Source: Gammaproteobacteria bacterium (GTDB lineage: Bacteria; Pseudomonadota; Gammaproteobacteria; Steroidobacterales; Foliamicaceae). Taken from it: DNA of 64,000 nucleotides. The stretch covers positions 254,112 to 318,111 of the forward strand of contig VXYS01000003.1 of the NCBI GenBank assembly GCA_009845905.1. Direction: 5' to 3'. A program made the position numbers and the translations under genes. This document shows, piece by piece, positions 39,167 to 49,484 of this stretch (its first letter is position 1; every line of letters begins with the position of its first letter). The notes below the pieces were generated by a model. The model did not search any database, was not told the DNA's origin, and saw nothing but the letters and a program-made list of their open reading frames with translations.

Positions 39167-39457
39167 TCAGGATTCGTCAGAGGCTGCCACGACGCGAATC
39201 ATGCGGGACTGGTCCCGCCGCAGGCAGAGGGGATGGCCGCCCGCGACGATTTCCAGGGGATCGCCGCCTATGCCTCGGCGCAGCACGCGGACACGAACTC
39301 CCGGCACCAGCCCCAGTGTCAGGAGCTCGCGGGAGACACGCCCTTCGCCCTTGACGGCGCGGATTTCACTGCCGCAGCCGTTGGGCAATTCGTCAAGACC
39401 GATTTCTCTCGCCAAAGTGATTTTGTTGCGGCATCGAGCGTGTTGCGAGTCTAACAT
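39167..39457 (-). CDS. feoA: ferrous iron transport protein FeoA
   Basis: A small SH3-like protein, 96 residues from the ATG at 39457, with GLDELPNG, SRELLTLGLVPGVRVRVLRRG and GDPLEIVAGGHPLCLRRDQSRMIRV, which match FeoA. It supports FeoB function. The ATG lies inside the Fur-like box, so a shorter form starting at TTG 39415 (about 83 residues, nearer the family's 75-85) may be the real one. Confidence 0.85.
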   Translation of the reverse strand: MLDSQHARCRNKITLAREIGLDELPNGCGSEIRAVKGEGRVSRELLTLGLVPGVRVRVLRRGIGGDPLEIVAGGHPLCLRRDQSRMIRVVAASDES

Positions 39458-39474
39458 AAATGAGAATCATTATT
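39456..39474. promoter_or_regulatory. Fur box-like site upstream of feoAB
   Basis: The 19 bases match the E. coli Fur consensus at 14 of 19 positions, including the uninterrupted half AATCATTAT and TGA. The site lies at the feoA 5' end, 62 bases from the divergent DUF1820 gene. Ferrous transport operons are standard Fur targets, so iron-dependent repression is the expected control. Confidence 0.75.
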
Positions 39475-39494
39475 ATTCGTCTCGAATTACCATC

Positions 39495-39524
39495 TTCAAT
39501 AGCAAGGGTGCGTGCCGGTATAAT
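39495..39524 (+). promoter_or_regulatory. sigma70-type promoter for the DUF1820 gene
   Basis: TTCAAT (39495-39500) and a perfect TATAAT (39519-39524) are 18 bases apart, 11 bases before the ATG at 39536, which would give a very short leader. The Fur-like site is upstream of the -35, so iron control of this gene is possible but not indicated. Confidence 0.45.
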
Positions 39525-39535
39525 TGGCCCCGATC

Positions 39536-39871
39536 ATGGCGGCCAAGCCCCTTTATCGCATCAGCTTCCTGAACCAGGGCAAGGTCTACGAAATGTACGC
39601 CCGCGGGGTTTCGCAGGGCGGCATGTTCGGGTTCGTCGAAGTGGACGGACTGGAGTTCGGGAAGCGCACGTCGCTGGTTGTGGATCCGGGCGAGGAGAAG
39701 ATCAAGTCCGAATTCTCCGGAGTGCGCCGCACCTATATTCCCATGCATTGCGTTTTGCGCATCGACGAAGTGGAGAAACGCGGCGTGAGCAAGATTTCGT
39801 CCGCCGAGGAGAGCAACGTGACGCAGTTTCCCGCGCCCGTGTACGCCCCCGGCGGAACCGGTTCCGAGTAG
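39536..39871 (+). CDS. DUF1820 family protein
   Basis: A 111-residue protein with the family's YRISFLNQGKVYEMYARGVSQGGMFGFVEVDGL core split over about 7-35, then LVVDPGEEKIKSEFSGVRRTYIPMHCVLRIDEVEKRG. The family is common in Gammaproteobacteria and has no established function. It starts at ATG 39536 with a promoter just upstream, and purL starts 10 bases after its stop, so the two may be co-transcribed. Confidence 0.88.
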   Translation: MAAKPLYRISFLNQGKVYEMYARGVSQGGMFGFVEVDGLEFGKRTSLVVDPGEEKIKSEFSGVRRTYIPMHCVLRIDEVEKRGVSKISSAEESNVTQFPAPVYAPGGTGSE

Positions 39872-39881
39872 GCCATAGGGG

Positions 39882-42800
39882 ATGCTGGCGCTTCCAGGTT
39901 CCGGCGCACTATCCCCGTTCCGACGCAAGCAACTCCTGAGCCGTTTGCAGGCCCGGGAACCGGGCGTCCGGGAAGTAGCCGCCAGTTTCCTTCACCTTGT
40001 CAGCATCGATCCGCAACCGCAGGGCGCCGAACTCGACCGGCTCCGTGATCTGCTGAACTACGGGCCGGACTGGCCGCAACCGGAATTCGACGGCCGGGAA
40101 GAGGTTCTTCTCGCATTGCCCCGGCGCGGCAGCATATCGCCGTGGTCCACAAAGGCCAGCGAGATTGCGCGCCTGTGCGGATTTCCGAATACGCATCGAA
40201 TCGAACGCGCCTTGCGCTATCGGATAGCCTCTTCGGAGCCCCTGGACCGGGAAGCCCGCTCCGAGCTGTTCGACCGCATGACCCAGGACCTTTTGCCCGA
40301 GGGCGTTCCGCTGGAAGATCTGTTCGCCCCGGAAGCCCCGCGGCAGCCGAAAGCGGTTCCCCTGCTTTCGGAGGGCCGCGAGGCGCTTGAACGGGCCAAC
40401 CGGGAAATGGCGCTGGCCCTGTCGCCGGAGGAGATTGCCTACCTGGAAGCGGGTTTCGGGACGCTGGGACGCGACCCCACCGACACCGAACTGATGATGT
40501 TCGCGCAGGTCAATTCGGAGCACTGCCGGCACAAGATTTTCAACGCCGACTGGTGGGATGGAGAGGAGCGGCTCGAGCATTCGCTCTTCGATCTCATCCG
40601 CCTGACTTCGGCACACAGCCCGGAGGGATTGCTGTCGGCATATGTAGACAACGCCGCGGTGATCTCGGGCGGCCCGGCCCAGCGCCTGTTCGTGAGCGGC
40701 CCCAGGCAGGAATACACCGTCGTCGAGGAGCCGGCGCATACCTGCATCAAGGTCGAAACGCACAACCATCCCACGGCGATCTCGCCCTTTCCTGGCGCCG
40801 CGACGGGGGCGGGGGGCGAGATTCGTGACGGGGCGGCAACGGGACGCGGCGCGCGGCCCAAGGCCGGAATGACCGGGTTTACGGTTTCCGATCTCAGGAT
40901 CCCCGGCGCGGCCCGGCCCTGGGAGAATGATCTTCAGCGGCCCGGCCGGCTCGCCTCTCCCCTGCAGATCATGCTCGAGGCGCCGATCGGGGCGGCGTCT
41001 TTCAACAACGAGTTCGGGCGCCCTGCCGTGTCGGGGTATTTCCGTTGCTTCGAACAGGACGGCGCTCGCCACTGGGGCTACCACAAGCCGATCATGATCG
41101 CCGGCGGCGTGAGCGCCGTTCGGGATTCCGACGTGCACAAGCTCAAATCTCCGCCGGGGGCGCTGGTGGTGGTCCTGGGGGGACCGGCCATGCGGATCGG
41201 CGTAGGCGGCGGCTCCGCTTCATCGAGAGGCAGCGGCGCCGACCACGAGGAACTCGACTATGCATCGGTGCAGCGCGGCAACGCCGAGATGCAGCGGCGA
41301 GCGCAGGAGGTCATCGATCGCTGCTGCGAACTGGGCCTTGCGGAGGAGAGCGGGAACCCCATTCTGGGCATCCATGACGTCGGGGCCGGAGGGTTGTCCA
41401 ACGCAATTCCGGAGTTGCTGCACGACAGCGGAAGGGGCGCGAACCTTGCCTATGACGCCATTCCGAGCGCCGATCCGGGCATGTCTCCGCTCGAAACCTG
41501 GTGCAATGAGGCGCAGGAACGCTACATGCTGGCCGTGGACGGCGCGCGGCTGCAGGAATTCGAGGACCTGTGCCGGCGGGAGCGCTGTCCCTGGTCGCTG
41601 CTCGGCCGGATGGACGACAAAGGCCGGATAAGGCTGCTGCGAAAGTCCGGACAGCCACCGGTGGACATGCCGCTTGACCTGCTGTTCGGCGGTGCGTCCG
41701 GCATGACCATGCGCCTGTCGGAAGATCTGCCACCCACGGACTCCCTTGACTTGGACGGCGTCGATCCCGAAGAGGCCGTCAAGCGCGTGCTGTCGATGCC
41801 CGCGGTGGCCGACAAGTCCTTCCTGATCCACATCGGGGACCGGACCGTCGGGGGACTGGTCGCGCGAGATCAATTGATCGGGCCCTGGCAGGTTCCCGTC
41901 AGCGACGTGGCCGTGACGGCGCGCGATTTTTACGGCCAAGCCGGGGAAGCGATGGCGGTCGGCGAACGCACGCCCGTGGCGGTCATCGATCCGGCCGCGG
42001 CCAGCCGCCTTGCCCTGGCCGAGGCTTTGACGAATATCGCCGCCGCCGACATCGGAAAGGCGGCCCGTGTTCGCATTTCGGCCAACTGGATGGCGGCGCC
42101 GGCGGCGCCGGGTCAGGCATCGGCCCTGCGCACGGCCGTCGAAGCCCTTTCAGCCTGTTGCCGGGAGCTGAAGGTTGCTGCGCCGGTCGGCAAGGATTCG
42201 CTATCCATGCGGACGTCCTGGAGCAACGCCGACGGCCGCGAGCACGTGGTTACGGCGCCGGTCTCGCTGGTAGTGACCGCATTTGCCCCGGCAGGCGATG
42301 TGCGGCGCACGCTGACACCGGAACTGGCGAACGTTCCCGGCACCCGCCTGGTTCTTTTCGACCTGTCGCCGGGCCGCAACCGCCTGGGCGGAAGCTGCCT
42401 GGCCCAGGCATTCGGCCGATCCGGGGGGCAACCCGCCGACCTGGACGACCCACGCCTGCTGGCCGCGTTGATCGGGACCTTGCGAGAGCTGGCCGCGGAA
42501 GAAATCGCGCTGGCCTGGCACGACCGGTCCGACGGTGGGCTCTTCGTTACCTTGTGCGAAATGGCCTTTGCGGGCCGTCTGGGCCTGCAACTGGAAATGC
42601 CCGGCGCGGGAGGCCGGGCCCTTCTCGCGCGGTTGTTCGCCGAGGAACCGGGCGGCGTGCTGCAGGTTCATGAGGACCACCTCGACAGAGTCCGGTCCCT
42701 GTCCCGTGAAAACGGCCTGGAAGAATGCCTGGTGGACCTGGGAAGGGTCATGAATTCGCGGGGCGGCTTGCCGCGTCCGCGCGACATCCGGATTCGGCAC

Positions 42801-43784
42801 CGGGACGGCAAGCTGGAATTCGACCGCGTGGAATTGCACCGGCGCTGGTCGGAGCTGAGTTACCGAATGCAATCGCTGCGGGACAACCCCGAGACAGCCG
42901 AAGAGCAGTACCGAAGCCTTCTGGACGAAAACGACCCCGGATTGACGGCCGTGGCCGGGCATCCTCCGCGCGAGGCCGGCAAGCACCGCAGGGCGCCTGC
43001 CGGCGGCGCCCGGCCCCGGGTAGCCATATTGCGCGAGCAAGGCGTCAACGGGCACGCGGAGATGGCCGCCGCCTTCACCCAAGCCGGTTTTCTGGCCGTG
43101 GACGTGCACATGTCGGACATCCTCGGCGGCGGAGAGGATTTGAGCGGATTCCAGGGCCTGGCGGCCTGCGGCGGGTTTTCCTACGGCGACGTGCTCGGCG
43201 CCGGGGGCGGCTGGGCGCGTTCCATCCTGATGAACGAACGGGCGCGCGAAGTATTTGCGCGGTATTTCGAGACGCCGAACCGGTTCACGCTGGGAGTTTG
43301 CAACGGTTGCCAGATGCTCAGCCTGATTTCGGAACTGATTCCCGGATGCGAACACTGGCCCCGCTTTACCCGCAATCGTTCCGAACAGTTCGAGGCGCGG
43401 CTAAGCATCGTGCGGGTCGAGCCCAGCCCTTCCGTGCTGCTGGCGGGCATGGAGGGCTCCCTGCTGATGATCGCGACGTCGCACGGAGAAGGACGAGCCG
43501 AATTTACGACGCGCCGGCAGCGCAGGGCTTGTGAAGAGTCAAGCCTGGCCGCCTGCCGGTTCGTGGACGGGCACGGAACGCCCACCGAGCTCTACCCGGC
43601 CAATCCAAACGGGTCACCCGGGGGGTTGGCGGGACTGACATCCGGGGACGGGCGTGTGACCGCCCTGATGCCGCACCCGGAACGGCTGTTCCGGTCCACC
43701 CAACACTCCTGGCATCCGCCGGGCTGGGGGGAGCATGGTCCGTGGATGCAGATGTTCCTGAACGCGCGTTCGGCCATCGACTGA
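39882..43784 (+). CDS. purL: phosphoribosylformylglycinamidine synthase (large, single-chain type)
   Basis: PurL converts FGAR to FGAM in purine synthesis with ATP and glutamine. The 1300-residue single chain matches E. coli (1295): N-terminal PurS-like domain ([21 protein letters not shown]), FGAM synthase halves ([47 protein letters not shown] split over motifs, PVGKDSLSM) and a C-terminal glutaminase ([41 protein letters not shown] with nucleophile Cys, MPHPERLFR). It is followed 10 bases later by a histone-deacetylase-family gene. Confidence 0.97.
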   Translation: MLALPGSGALSPFRRKQLLSRLQAREPGVREVAASFLHLVSIDPQPQGAELDRLRDLLNYGPDWPQPEFDGREEVLLALPRRGSISPWSTKASEIARLCGFPNTHRIERALRYRIASSEPLDREARSELFDRMTQDLLPEGVPLEDLFAPEAPRQPKAVPLLSEGREALERANREMALALSPEEIAYLEAGFGTLGRDPTDTELMMFAQVNSEHCRHKIFNADWWDGEERLEHSLFDLIRLTSAHSPEGLLSAYVDNAAVISGGPAQRLFVSGPRQEYTVVEEPAHTCIKVETHNHPTAISPFPGAATGAGGEIRDGAATGRGARPKAGMTGFTVSDLRIPGAARPWENDLQRPGRLASPLQIMLEAPIGAASFNNEFGRPAVSGYFRCFEQDGARHWGYHKPIMIAGGVSAVRDSDVHKLKSPPGALVVVLGGPAMRIGVGGGSASSRGSGADHEELDYASVQRGNAEMQRRAQEVIDRCCELGLAEESGNPILGIHDVGAGGLSNAIPELLHDSGRGANLAYDAIPSADPGMSPLETWCNEAQERYMLAVDGARLQEFEDLCRRERCPWSLLGRMDDKGRIRLLRKSGQPPVDMPLDLLFGGASGMTMRLSEDLPPTDSLDLDGVDPEEAVKRVLSMPAVADKSFLIHIGDRTVGGLVARDQLIGPWQVPVSDVAVTARDFYGQAGEAMAVGERTPVAVIDPAAASRLALAEALTNIAAADIGKAARVRISANWMAAPAAPGQASALRTAVEALSACCRELKVAAPVGKDSLSMRTSWSNADGREHVVTAPVSLVVTAFAPAGDVRRTLTPELANVPGTRLVLFDLSPGRNRLGGSCLAQAFGRSGGQPADLDDPRLLAALIGTLRELAAEEIALAWHDRSDGGLFVTLCEMAFAGRLGLQLEMPGAGGRALLARLFAEEPGGVLQVHEDHLDRVRSLSRENGLEECLVDLGRVMNSRGGLPRPRDIRIRHRDGKLEFDRVELHRRWSELSYRMQSLRDNPETAEEQYRSLLDENDPGLTAVAGHPPREAGKHRRAPAGGARPRVAILREQGVNGHAEMAAAFTQAGFLAVDVHMSDILGGGEDLSGFQGLAACGGFSYGDVLGAGGGWARSILMNERAREVFARYFETPNRFTLGVCNGCQMLSLISELIPGCEHWPRFTRNRSEQFEARLSIVRVEPSPSVLLAGMEGSLLMIATSHGEGRAEFTTRRQRRACEESSLAACRFVDGHGTPTELYPANPNGSPGGLAGLTSGDGRVTALMPHPERLFRSTQHSWHPPGWGEHGPWMQMFLNARSAID

Positions 43785-43794
43785 GGCGTATCGC

Positions 43795-44745
43795 ATGCTT
43801 CCCACGCTGGTCATGGGCGGCGAAAAATTGTCGGGTTACGGCTGGTCCGGCGATCATCCCTTCGGGCTGGACCGCCACGGAGCCTTCGAGCAGGCGATGG
43901 CGAAGCTCGATTTCGGAGATGCAATCCGATTCGAGTCGGCTGCGCCGGCCGGGCCGGAGGAACTGGAGCGGTTTCACGGCCGGGACTACCTCGAGTTCGC
44001 CAGACGGCGCTGCGAGGAGAACCGGGGGTTCCTGGACGGGGGCGACACGCCGGCCCGAAGCGGGCTGTTCGAAGCCGCCTGCTGCGTCGTGGGCGCCGCG
44101 CTCCACGCCACCGAGGCGATCATGCAGGGCAGGGTCGGTAATGCCTTCCTGCCCATAGGGGGCCTCCATCACGCCGGGAAGGAGCACGCCGCGGGTTTTT
44201 GCGTGCTCAACGACATTGGCGTGGTCGTCGAGACACTGCGGTCGGTGCATGGGGTGCAGCGCATCGCCTATGTCGATATTGACGTGCACCACGGCGACGG
44301 CGTCTACTATGCCTACGAAGAGGATCCTCTCCTGTTCTTCGCGGACATTCATGAGGACGGCCGCTGGCAATACCCCGGTACGGGCAGCGAGAACGAGCGG
44401 GGCAGGGGACCGGCCCACGGCACCAAGATCAACCTGTGCATGCAGCCGGGAGACGGCGATTCGCAATTTCTCGCCGCATTCGAAAGAATCGAGGCTCACG
44501 TTCGCGAATGCGCGCCCGAATTCATACTCCTGCAGTGCGGCGCCGACGGATTGAAGGGAGATCCCCTGGGCAGGCTGAATTACAGCGCCGGGGCGCACGC
44601 CCATGCGGCGCAGCGCCTTTGCGCCATCGCGCGGTCCGCCTGCGGGGGCCGGATCCTGGCCATGGGCGGCGGCGGCTACTCGCGCGAAAACCTGGCTTCG
44701 GCCTGGAGTGCGGTGGTAAGGAACCTGGTGGAAGGCCGTTCCTGA
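43795..44745 (+). CDS. histone deacetylase / acetylpolyamine deacetylase family protein
   Basis: The 316-residue protein has the arginase-deacetylase fold's metal site: GLHHAGKEHAAGFCVLNDI (catalytic His pair), VDIDVHHGDGVYYAY (metal Asp and His) and LLQCGADGLKGDPLGRLNYS (metal Asp). The size and GYGWSGDHPFGLDRH start fit AcuC-type bacterial deacetylases, which remove acetyl groups from lysines or polyamines. It starts 10 bases after purL. The substrate is not indicated by its neighbours purL and glyA. Confidence 0.9.
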   Translation: MLPTLVMGGEKLSGYGWSGDHPFGLDRHGAFEQAMAKLDFGDAIRFESAAPAGPEELERFHGRDYLEFARRRCEENRGFLDGGDTPARSGLFEAACCVVGAALHATEAIMQGRVGNAFLPIGGLHHAGKEHAAGFCVLNDIGVVVETLRSVHGVQRIAYVDIDVHHGDGVYYAYEEDPLLFFADIHEDGRWQYPGTGSENERGRGPAHGTKINLCMQPGDGDSQFLAAFERIEAHVRECAPEFILLQCGADGLKGDPLGRLNYSAGAHAHAAQRLCAIARSACGGRILAMGGGGYSRENLASAWSAVVRNLVEGRS

Positions 44746-44747
44746 CG

Positions 44748-44820
44748 ACCGGAAGGAGAGCGTCCCGCCCTCCCGGGAAGGCGGGACGCCTTCTCGCCCA
44801 GGGACACGCCCCCATGCAGG
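44748..44820. repeat. dispersed palindromic element, family 1 (copy 3)
   Basis: It begins 3 bases after the deacetylase stop. GCGTCCCGCC (44760-44769) and GGCGGGACGC (44780-44789) form a perfect 10-bp stem around CTCCCGGGAA, and GGGACACGCCCCCATGCAGG follows, matching the tail of copy 2. The remaining 44821-44908 gap before glyA has no clear site apart from a GGAGA ribosome binding site. Confidence 0.7.
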
Positions 44821-44908
44821 TCTTTGCCGGTACACTTGCCGGAAACGGAACCACCCGCTTTTCATAACGATTGATTGTCCCGAGAACCGACGTACGTGAC
44901 GGAGACCC

Positions 44909-46162
44909 ATGGCCACTGAATACCCCGAAATCGCCCGGTTCGATCCGCGGCTTGCCGAAGCACTGCAGTCCGAAGTAAAGCGGCAGGAAGACTTTGTCGA
45001 GCTTATCGCTTCGGAAAACTATGCCAGCCGCCGCGTGATGGAGGCGCAGGGCTCGGTGCTCACCAACAAGTACGCGGAAGGCTACCCGGGCCGCCGCTAC
45101 TACGGCGGTTGCGAGCATGTGGACGTGGCCGAGTCGCTGGCCATAGAGCGGGCGTTGCGCCTGTTCGGGGCGGACTACGCGAACGTGCAGCCGCACTCGG
45201 GAACGCAGGCCAATACGGCCGCGTACCTCGCATTGTTGAAGCCCGGCGATGGGATTCTCGGCATGGACCTGAGTCACGGCGGCCATCTCACACACGGATC
45301 GCCGGTGAACATCTCAGGCAAGCTGTTCAAGGTGTCGAGTTACGGGCTCGACCCGAAGACGGAACTGATCGACTACGACCAGCTGCGCGATCAGGCGCGC
45401 AAGAACCGACCGCGCATGATCGTCGGCGGATTCTCGGCTTATTCCCGGGTTGCCGACTGGAAGATTTTCCGCGAAGTCGCCGATGAAGTGGACGCCTACC
45501 TGATGGTGGACATGGCGCATGTGGCGGGGCTGGTGGCGGTGGACGAATATCCCAATCCGACACCGCTTGCGGACGTCGTCACCAGCACCACACACAAGAC
45601 CCTGCGCGGGCCGCGCGGCGGGCTGATTCTGGCTCGCGACAACCCGGAAATCACCAGGCGCCTGCGTTCGCTGGTTTTTCCCGGCACCCAGGGTGGTCCG
45701 CTCATGCATGCCATCGCGGCCAAGGCAGTGGCTTTCGAGGAGGCTCTGCAGCCGGATTTCCGCGATTACCAGCGGAAGGTGAAGCGCAACGCCGCGGCTC
45801 TCGCCGACGGCTTGAGCGAGAAAGGATTGCGCATCGTTTCCGGCAAGACCGAAAACCACCTGTTCCTCGTGGATCTGGGCGAGACGGGAGTGACCGGCGC
45901 CCAGGCCGAGGAAGCGCTGGACCAGGCCAACATCACGGTCAACAAGAACACCGTGCCGAACGATTCCCGCTCGCCGATGATCACCAGCGGTCTGCGCCTC
46001 GGGACGCCCGCTTGCACGACACGCGGTTTCGGCGAACCGGAGATGGCGATGCTGGTGGATTCGATCGCCTCGGTGGTGAACAGCCCCGACGATGAAGCCC
46101 TGATTGCGCGCGTTCGGGAGCGGGTGCTGGAGACCTGCCGGCAATTTCCGGTGTATTCGTAG
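44909..46162 (+). CDS. glyA: serine hydroxymethyltransferase
   Basis: GlyA interconverts serine and glycine and loads one-carbon units on tetrahydrofolate. The 417-residue protein (E. coli 417) has [35 protein letters not shown], the PLP lysine motif [14 protein letters not shown], and [13 protein letters not shown]. The ATG has GGAGA upstream. Its TAG overlaps the ribD GTG. nrdR, often found between glyA and ribD, is absent. Confidence 0.97.
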   Translation: MATEYPEIARFDPRLAEALQSEVKRQEDFVELIASENYASRRVMEAQGSVLTNKYAEGYPGRRYYGGCEHVDVAESLAIERALRLFGADYANVQPHSGTQANTAAYLALLKPGDGILGMDLSHGGHLTHGSPVNISGKLFKVSSYGLDPKTELIDYDQLRDQARKNRPRMIVGGFSAYSRVADWKIFREVADEVDAYLMVDMAHVAGLVAVDEYPNPTPLADVVTSTTHKTLRGPRGGLILARDNPEITRRLRSLVFPGTQGGPLMHAIAAKAVAFEEALQPDFRDYQRKVKRNAAALADGLSEKGLRIVSGKTENHLFLVDLGETGVTGAQAEEALDQANITVNKNTVPNDSRSPMITSGLRLGTPACTTRGFGEPEMAMLVDSIASVVNSPDDEALIARVRERVLETCRQFPVYS

Positions 46163-47307
46163 TGCCGCAAGGCGCCAGACTCGTTCAAGTCGCCGATCAA
46201 CGGGCCGACCAGCGCTGGATGAGGGAGGCGCTGGAGCTTGCCGCAAGGGGACTGAACACCACCGACCCCAACCCCCGCGTCGGCTGCGTCCTGGTAAAGG
46301 ACGGAGAGCGCGTCGGCGGCGGATGGCATCGACGCGCAGGCGAAGATCACGCCGAAATCCGCGCGCTGAAGGAGGCCGGAGCGGCCGCCAGGGGCGCCAC
46401 CTGCTATGTGACCCTTGAGCCATGCTCGCACCGCGGCCGGACCGGCCCTTGCGCGGACGACCTGGTGGCCGCCGGCGTTACCCGCGTGGTATTCGCCGTC
46501 ACGGATCCGAATGCGAGCGTTCGGGGCGCCGGCGCACAGCGGCTTCGCGAAGCCGGCATCGACGTCCAGGGCGGATTGCTGGAAGCGCAGGCCCGGGAAC
46601 TTAACCCCGGCTATCTGTCGCGCTGGGAACGCGGCCGGCCTTGGGTGCGCATAAAGCTGGCCGCCAGCCTGGATGGCCGCACCGCGCTGGCCAGCCGTGT
46701 GAGCCAGTGGATTACTTCTTCCGAAGCACGCCGTGACGGACATGGCTGGCGCGCCCGCAGCTCGGCGGTGCTCACGGGCATCGGGACCCTGCTTGCGGAC
46801 AATCCCCGCCTCGATGCGCGACGCGATGACCTGGGCGAGATCAAGCCGCCGGCCCGCGTTGTCCTGGATTCGAACCTGCGGACGCCGCCCGACGCGCGCC
46901 TGTTCGAGCGTCCCGGCGACATACATGTTCTGCACTGTACGCCGGACGACGGGGCGGCAAGACGCCGGGCGTCTGCCCTGTCGAAAGCCGGGGCGGCCGT
47001 TTGCAGCCTGCCCGCGGGAGACGACGGGCGGGTTTCGCTTCCCGCCGCGATGGGACTGCTGGCGGACATGGAATTCAACGAAATTCACGTCGAGGCAGGC
47101 GCCGTTCTGTGCGGAGCGCTGCTGGCCGGGAAGCTCATCGATGAAGTGGTGCTGTATACCGCACCGGTCCTGCTGGGCGACGGAGCCGCCGGTCTTTTCC
47201 GGCTCGCCCCGCTGAAGGACATGAGCCAGCGGCCTTCGTTCCGGGTGCTGGAAGCGGGCAGGGTGGGGCCCGACGTTCGGCTGATACTTGCGCCGGCGGA
47301 GCACTGA
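46162..47307 (+). CDS. ribD: bifunctional riboflavin deaminase/reductase
   Basis: RibD deaminates and reduces the first pyrimidine intermediate of riboflavin synthesis. The 381-residue protein has a deaminase half with HAEIRAL and PCSHRGRTGPC zinc motifs, and a reductase half (about 150-378, PWVRIKLAASLDGRTALASRVSQWITSS then LTGIGTLLADNPRL). It starts at GTG 46162, overlapping glyA by one base, and ends 1 base before ribE. Confidence 0.95.
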   Translation: MPQGARLVQVADQRADQRWMREALELAARGLNTTDPNPRVGCVLVKDGERVGGGWHRRAGEDHAEIRALKEAGAAARGATCYVTLEPCSHRGRTGPCADDLVAAGVTRVVFAVTDPNASVRGAGAQRLREAGIDVQGGLLEAQARELNPGYLSRWERGRPWVRIKLAASLDGRTALASRVSQWITSSEARRDGHGWRARSSAVLTGIGTLLADNPRLDARRDDLGEIKPPARVVLDSNLRTPPDARLFERPGDIHVLHCTPDDGAARRRASALSKAGAAVCSLPAGDDGRVSLPAAMGLLADMEFNEIHVEAGAVLCGALLAGKLIDEVVLYTAPVLLGDGAAGLFRLAPLKDMSQRPSFRVLEAGRVGPDVRLILAPAEH

Positions 47308-47308
47308 A

Positions 47309-47905
47309 GTGTTCACCGGCATTGTCCAGACCATCGGCACGGTTATCGGGGTGGATGTCTTCGACAGCGGTGACCGGCGGCTGAGCATCGACATCCGCGG
47401 AATTGCCGCGCGCGCGCTCGAAATCGGCGCCAGCCTTTGCGTCAGCGGGGCCTGCCTGACGATCGTGGAATCCACGAAGGGCGTCGTGGCCATGGACGTT
47501 TCGGCGAGAACGCTTGCCGATACGGTGCTGGGGGCATGGACCGTTGGGCAAAGAGTCAATCTCGAGCCGGCGCTGGCGGCCGGTGACGCGCTGGGCGGGC
47601 ATTTCGTGATGGGTCACGTGGACGGCGCCGCCGAGGTGCTTCAGGCTCGCGAGGACGGGCGCTCCGTCGAGCTGGTCCTGTCCGCGCCCGGGGAGTTGCG
47701 AAGTTTCATCGCACCCAAGGGATCGGTTGCGCTCGACGGCGTGAGCCTGACCGTCAATGACGTATCGAACGACTCGTTTTCGGTCAACCTGGTGCCCCAC
47801 ACGCTCAGGGAGACCACGCTATCCGATTGCCGCGCCGGAAGCCGGCTGAACCTGGAAATCGATATCATTGCGCGTTACGTCGCACGACTGAAGGCGACCT
47901 CTTGA
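47309..47905 (+). CDS. ribE: riboflavin synthase alpha subunit
   Basis: The 198-residue protein contains two homologous lumazine-binding domains. The start is FTGIVQTIGTV, the first repeat carries SLCVSGACLTI, the middle has GGHFVMGHVDG, and the second repeat has GVSLTVNDV. It dismutates two molecules of dimethylribityllumazine to riboflavin. The start is GTG 47309, giving the conserved N-terminus. ribD precedes it by 1 base and the ribB gene follows 15 bases later. Confidence 0.95.
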   Translation: MFTGIVQTIGTVIGVDVFDSGDRRLSIDIRGIAARALEIGASLCVSGACLTIVESTKGVVAMDVSARTLADTVLGAWTVGQRVNLEPALAAGDALGGHFVMGHVDGAAEVLQAREDGRSVELVLSAPGELRSFIAPKGSVALDGVSLTVNDVSNDSFSVNLVPHTLRETTLSDCRAGSRLNLEIDIIARYVARLKATS

Positions 47906-47920
47906 AGGGCTGAACCCACG

Positions 47921-49018
47921 ATGTTTTCCAGCACCGAAGAAATCATTGCCGACATCGGCGCGGGCCGCATGGTCATCATCGTCGACGACGAGGACCGCGA
48001 GAACGAGGGCGACCTGGTGATGGCCGCGTCCAGTGTCACCGCCCCGGACATCAACTACATGAGCCTGCACGGCCGTGGCCTGATCTGCCTGACCCTCACG
48101 CCCGAGCACTGCCGCCGCCTGCGCCTGCCGCTGATGGTGGCGGACACCAATGTCCAGCGCAGCACCAATTTCACCGTGTCGATCGAGGCGGCGGAGGGCG
48201 TTACCACAGGAATATCCGCACACGACCGGGCCCATACGATACGGGTCGCGGCCGCGCCGGACGCCCGGCCGGAGGACCTGCGCCAGCCGGGGCACGTCTT
48301 CCCCGTAATGGCCCAGCCGGGCGGCGTGCTCAGCCGCGCCGGCCACACCGAGGCGGGATGCGATCTTTCACGCCTGGCCGGATTGCCGCCCTCCGCGGCG
48401 ATTGTCGAGATCCTCAACGCGGACGGCAGCATGGCGAGACGGCCCCACCTGGAGAAATTCGCGGCCGAACGGGGCCTGAAGATCGGCAGCATCGCCGACC
48501 TGATCCGCTACCGCCTCGAAAAGGACAAGTTCGTCGAACGCCTGGAGGAACGAAACGCCCGGACGCGCTTCGGCCCCTGCCGGCTGATTGCCTACGAGGA
48601 CCAGGTTGCCCGCACGGTACACCTGGCGCTGGTGCACGGCGATCTCCGCAAGGACGATGCGCCGCTGGTTCGGGTTCACGTCCACAACACGCTGCGCGAT
48701 GCGGCAGGCGTGCAGGCCGATCTGGGCTGGCCGTTCGACGCCGCACTGAACCAGATCTATGCGTCCGAAACGGGCGTGGCCGTGCTGTTGTGCTACGAGG
48801 AATCGCCAAGAAGCATGATGGCCGCCATGTCGTCGCTGAACGGGCCACCCAGGGCCGGCGGCGAGGAAGTCACCGACTTGCGCACGATCGGCGTCGGTGC
48901 GCAGATTCTTCGCGACCTCGGGGTAACGCGCATGCGCGTGCTGGGCGCTCCCCGCAATATCCATGCACTCTCGGGCTTCGGCCTGGAAGTCGTCAAGTTC
49001 GTCGATGCGGGGGACTAG
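47921..49018 (+). CDS. ribB: DHBP synthase with degenerate GTP cyclohydrolase II domain (RibBX type)
   Basis: Residues 1-205 are an intact 3,4-dihydroxy-2-butanone 4-phosphate synthase: DDEDRENEGDLVMAA, SLHGRGLICLTLTPE, TNFTVSIEA, PGHVFPV, HTEAGCDLSRLAG. Residues 206-365 align with GTP cyclohydrolase II (LVRVHVHNTLRDA, GVQADLGW, ILRDLGVTRMRVL) but the zinc cysteine cluster (normally CxGDxxxSxRCDC) is lost; here it reads VHVHNTLRDAAGVQADLG. The C-terminal half should not hydrolyse GTP. This matches the described RibBX form of Gammaproteobacteria, which keeps a separate RibA. Confidence 0.9.
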   Translation: MFSSTEEIIADIGAGRMVIIVDDEDRENEGDLVMAASSVTAPDINYMSLHGRGLICLTLTPEHCRRLRLPLMVADTNVQRSTNFTVSIEAAEGVTTGISAHDRAHTIRVAAAPDARPEDLRQPGHVFPVMAQPGGVLSRAGHTEAGCDLSRLAGLPPSAAIVEILNADGSMARRPHLEKFAAERGLKIGSIADLIRYRLEKDKFVERLEERNARTRFGPCRLIAYEDQVARTVHLALVHGDLRKDDAPLVRVHVHNTLRDAAGVQADLGWPFDAALNQIYASETGVAVLLCYEESPRSMMAAMSSLNGPPRAGGEEVTDLRTIGVGAQILRDLGVTRMRVLGAPRNIHALSGFGLEVVKFVDAGD

Positions 49019-49023
49019 TCGCC

Positions 49024-49470
49024 GTGGCCGCCGGAGAGTCGAAACTGAAGATCCTGATCGTTACGGCGGATTACTACGACGAGCTCGGCGAACTTCTGGA
49101 GACGGGCGCCCGCGAACGCTTCCTGGAAGCGGGCGTGGCGGAAGACCGGATCGTGCTGCGGCGAGTGCCGGGCTGCTGGGAGCTGCCGCTGGAGGTGCGC
49201 CGCCTGGTTCGCCGCCATGCGCCGGACGCCGTGGCTGCTCTCGGCGTGCTTATTCGCGGTGAAACCGACCATTACGATCATATCGCTCGCGAGTGCTGCG
49301 CCGGGCTGATGCGCGTAGGCCTCGATGAGGACGTCCACGTCGCCCTGGGCGTGCTGACCTGTGGGAATCGCGCGCAGGCCGAGGACCGTTGCGGCGTGCG
49401 GAGTCCGGAGCGCAACAAGGGGCGCGAGGCCGCCAACGCAATCCTTCGTATCCTGCACGCGGATTCTTAG
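49024..49470 (+). CDS. ribH: 6,7-dimethyl-8-ribityllumazine synthase
   Basis: The 148-residue protein joins the RibB and RibD products into lumazine. It has KILIVTADYYDEL, RVPGCWELPLEVRRLV (family VPGxxElP motif) and the catalytic GVLIRGETDHYDHIA with the conserved His. GTG 49024 gives the usual length; the frame is open far upstream only because of the overlapping ribB frame. nusB starts 14 bases after its stop. Confidence 0.95.
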   Translation: MAAGESKLKILIVTADYYDELGELLETGARERFLEAGVAEDRIVLRRVPGCWELPLEVRRLVRRHAPDAVAALGVLIRGETDHYDHIARECCAGLMRVGLDEDVHVALGVLTCGNRAQAEDRCGVRSPERNKGREAANAILRILHADS

Positions 49471-49484
49471 GGCCTGCAAACGCT

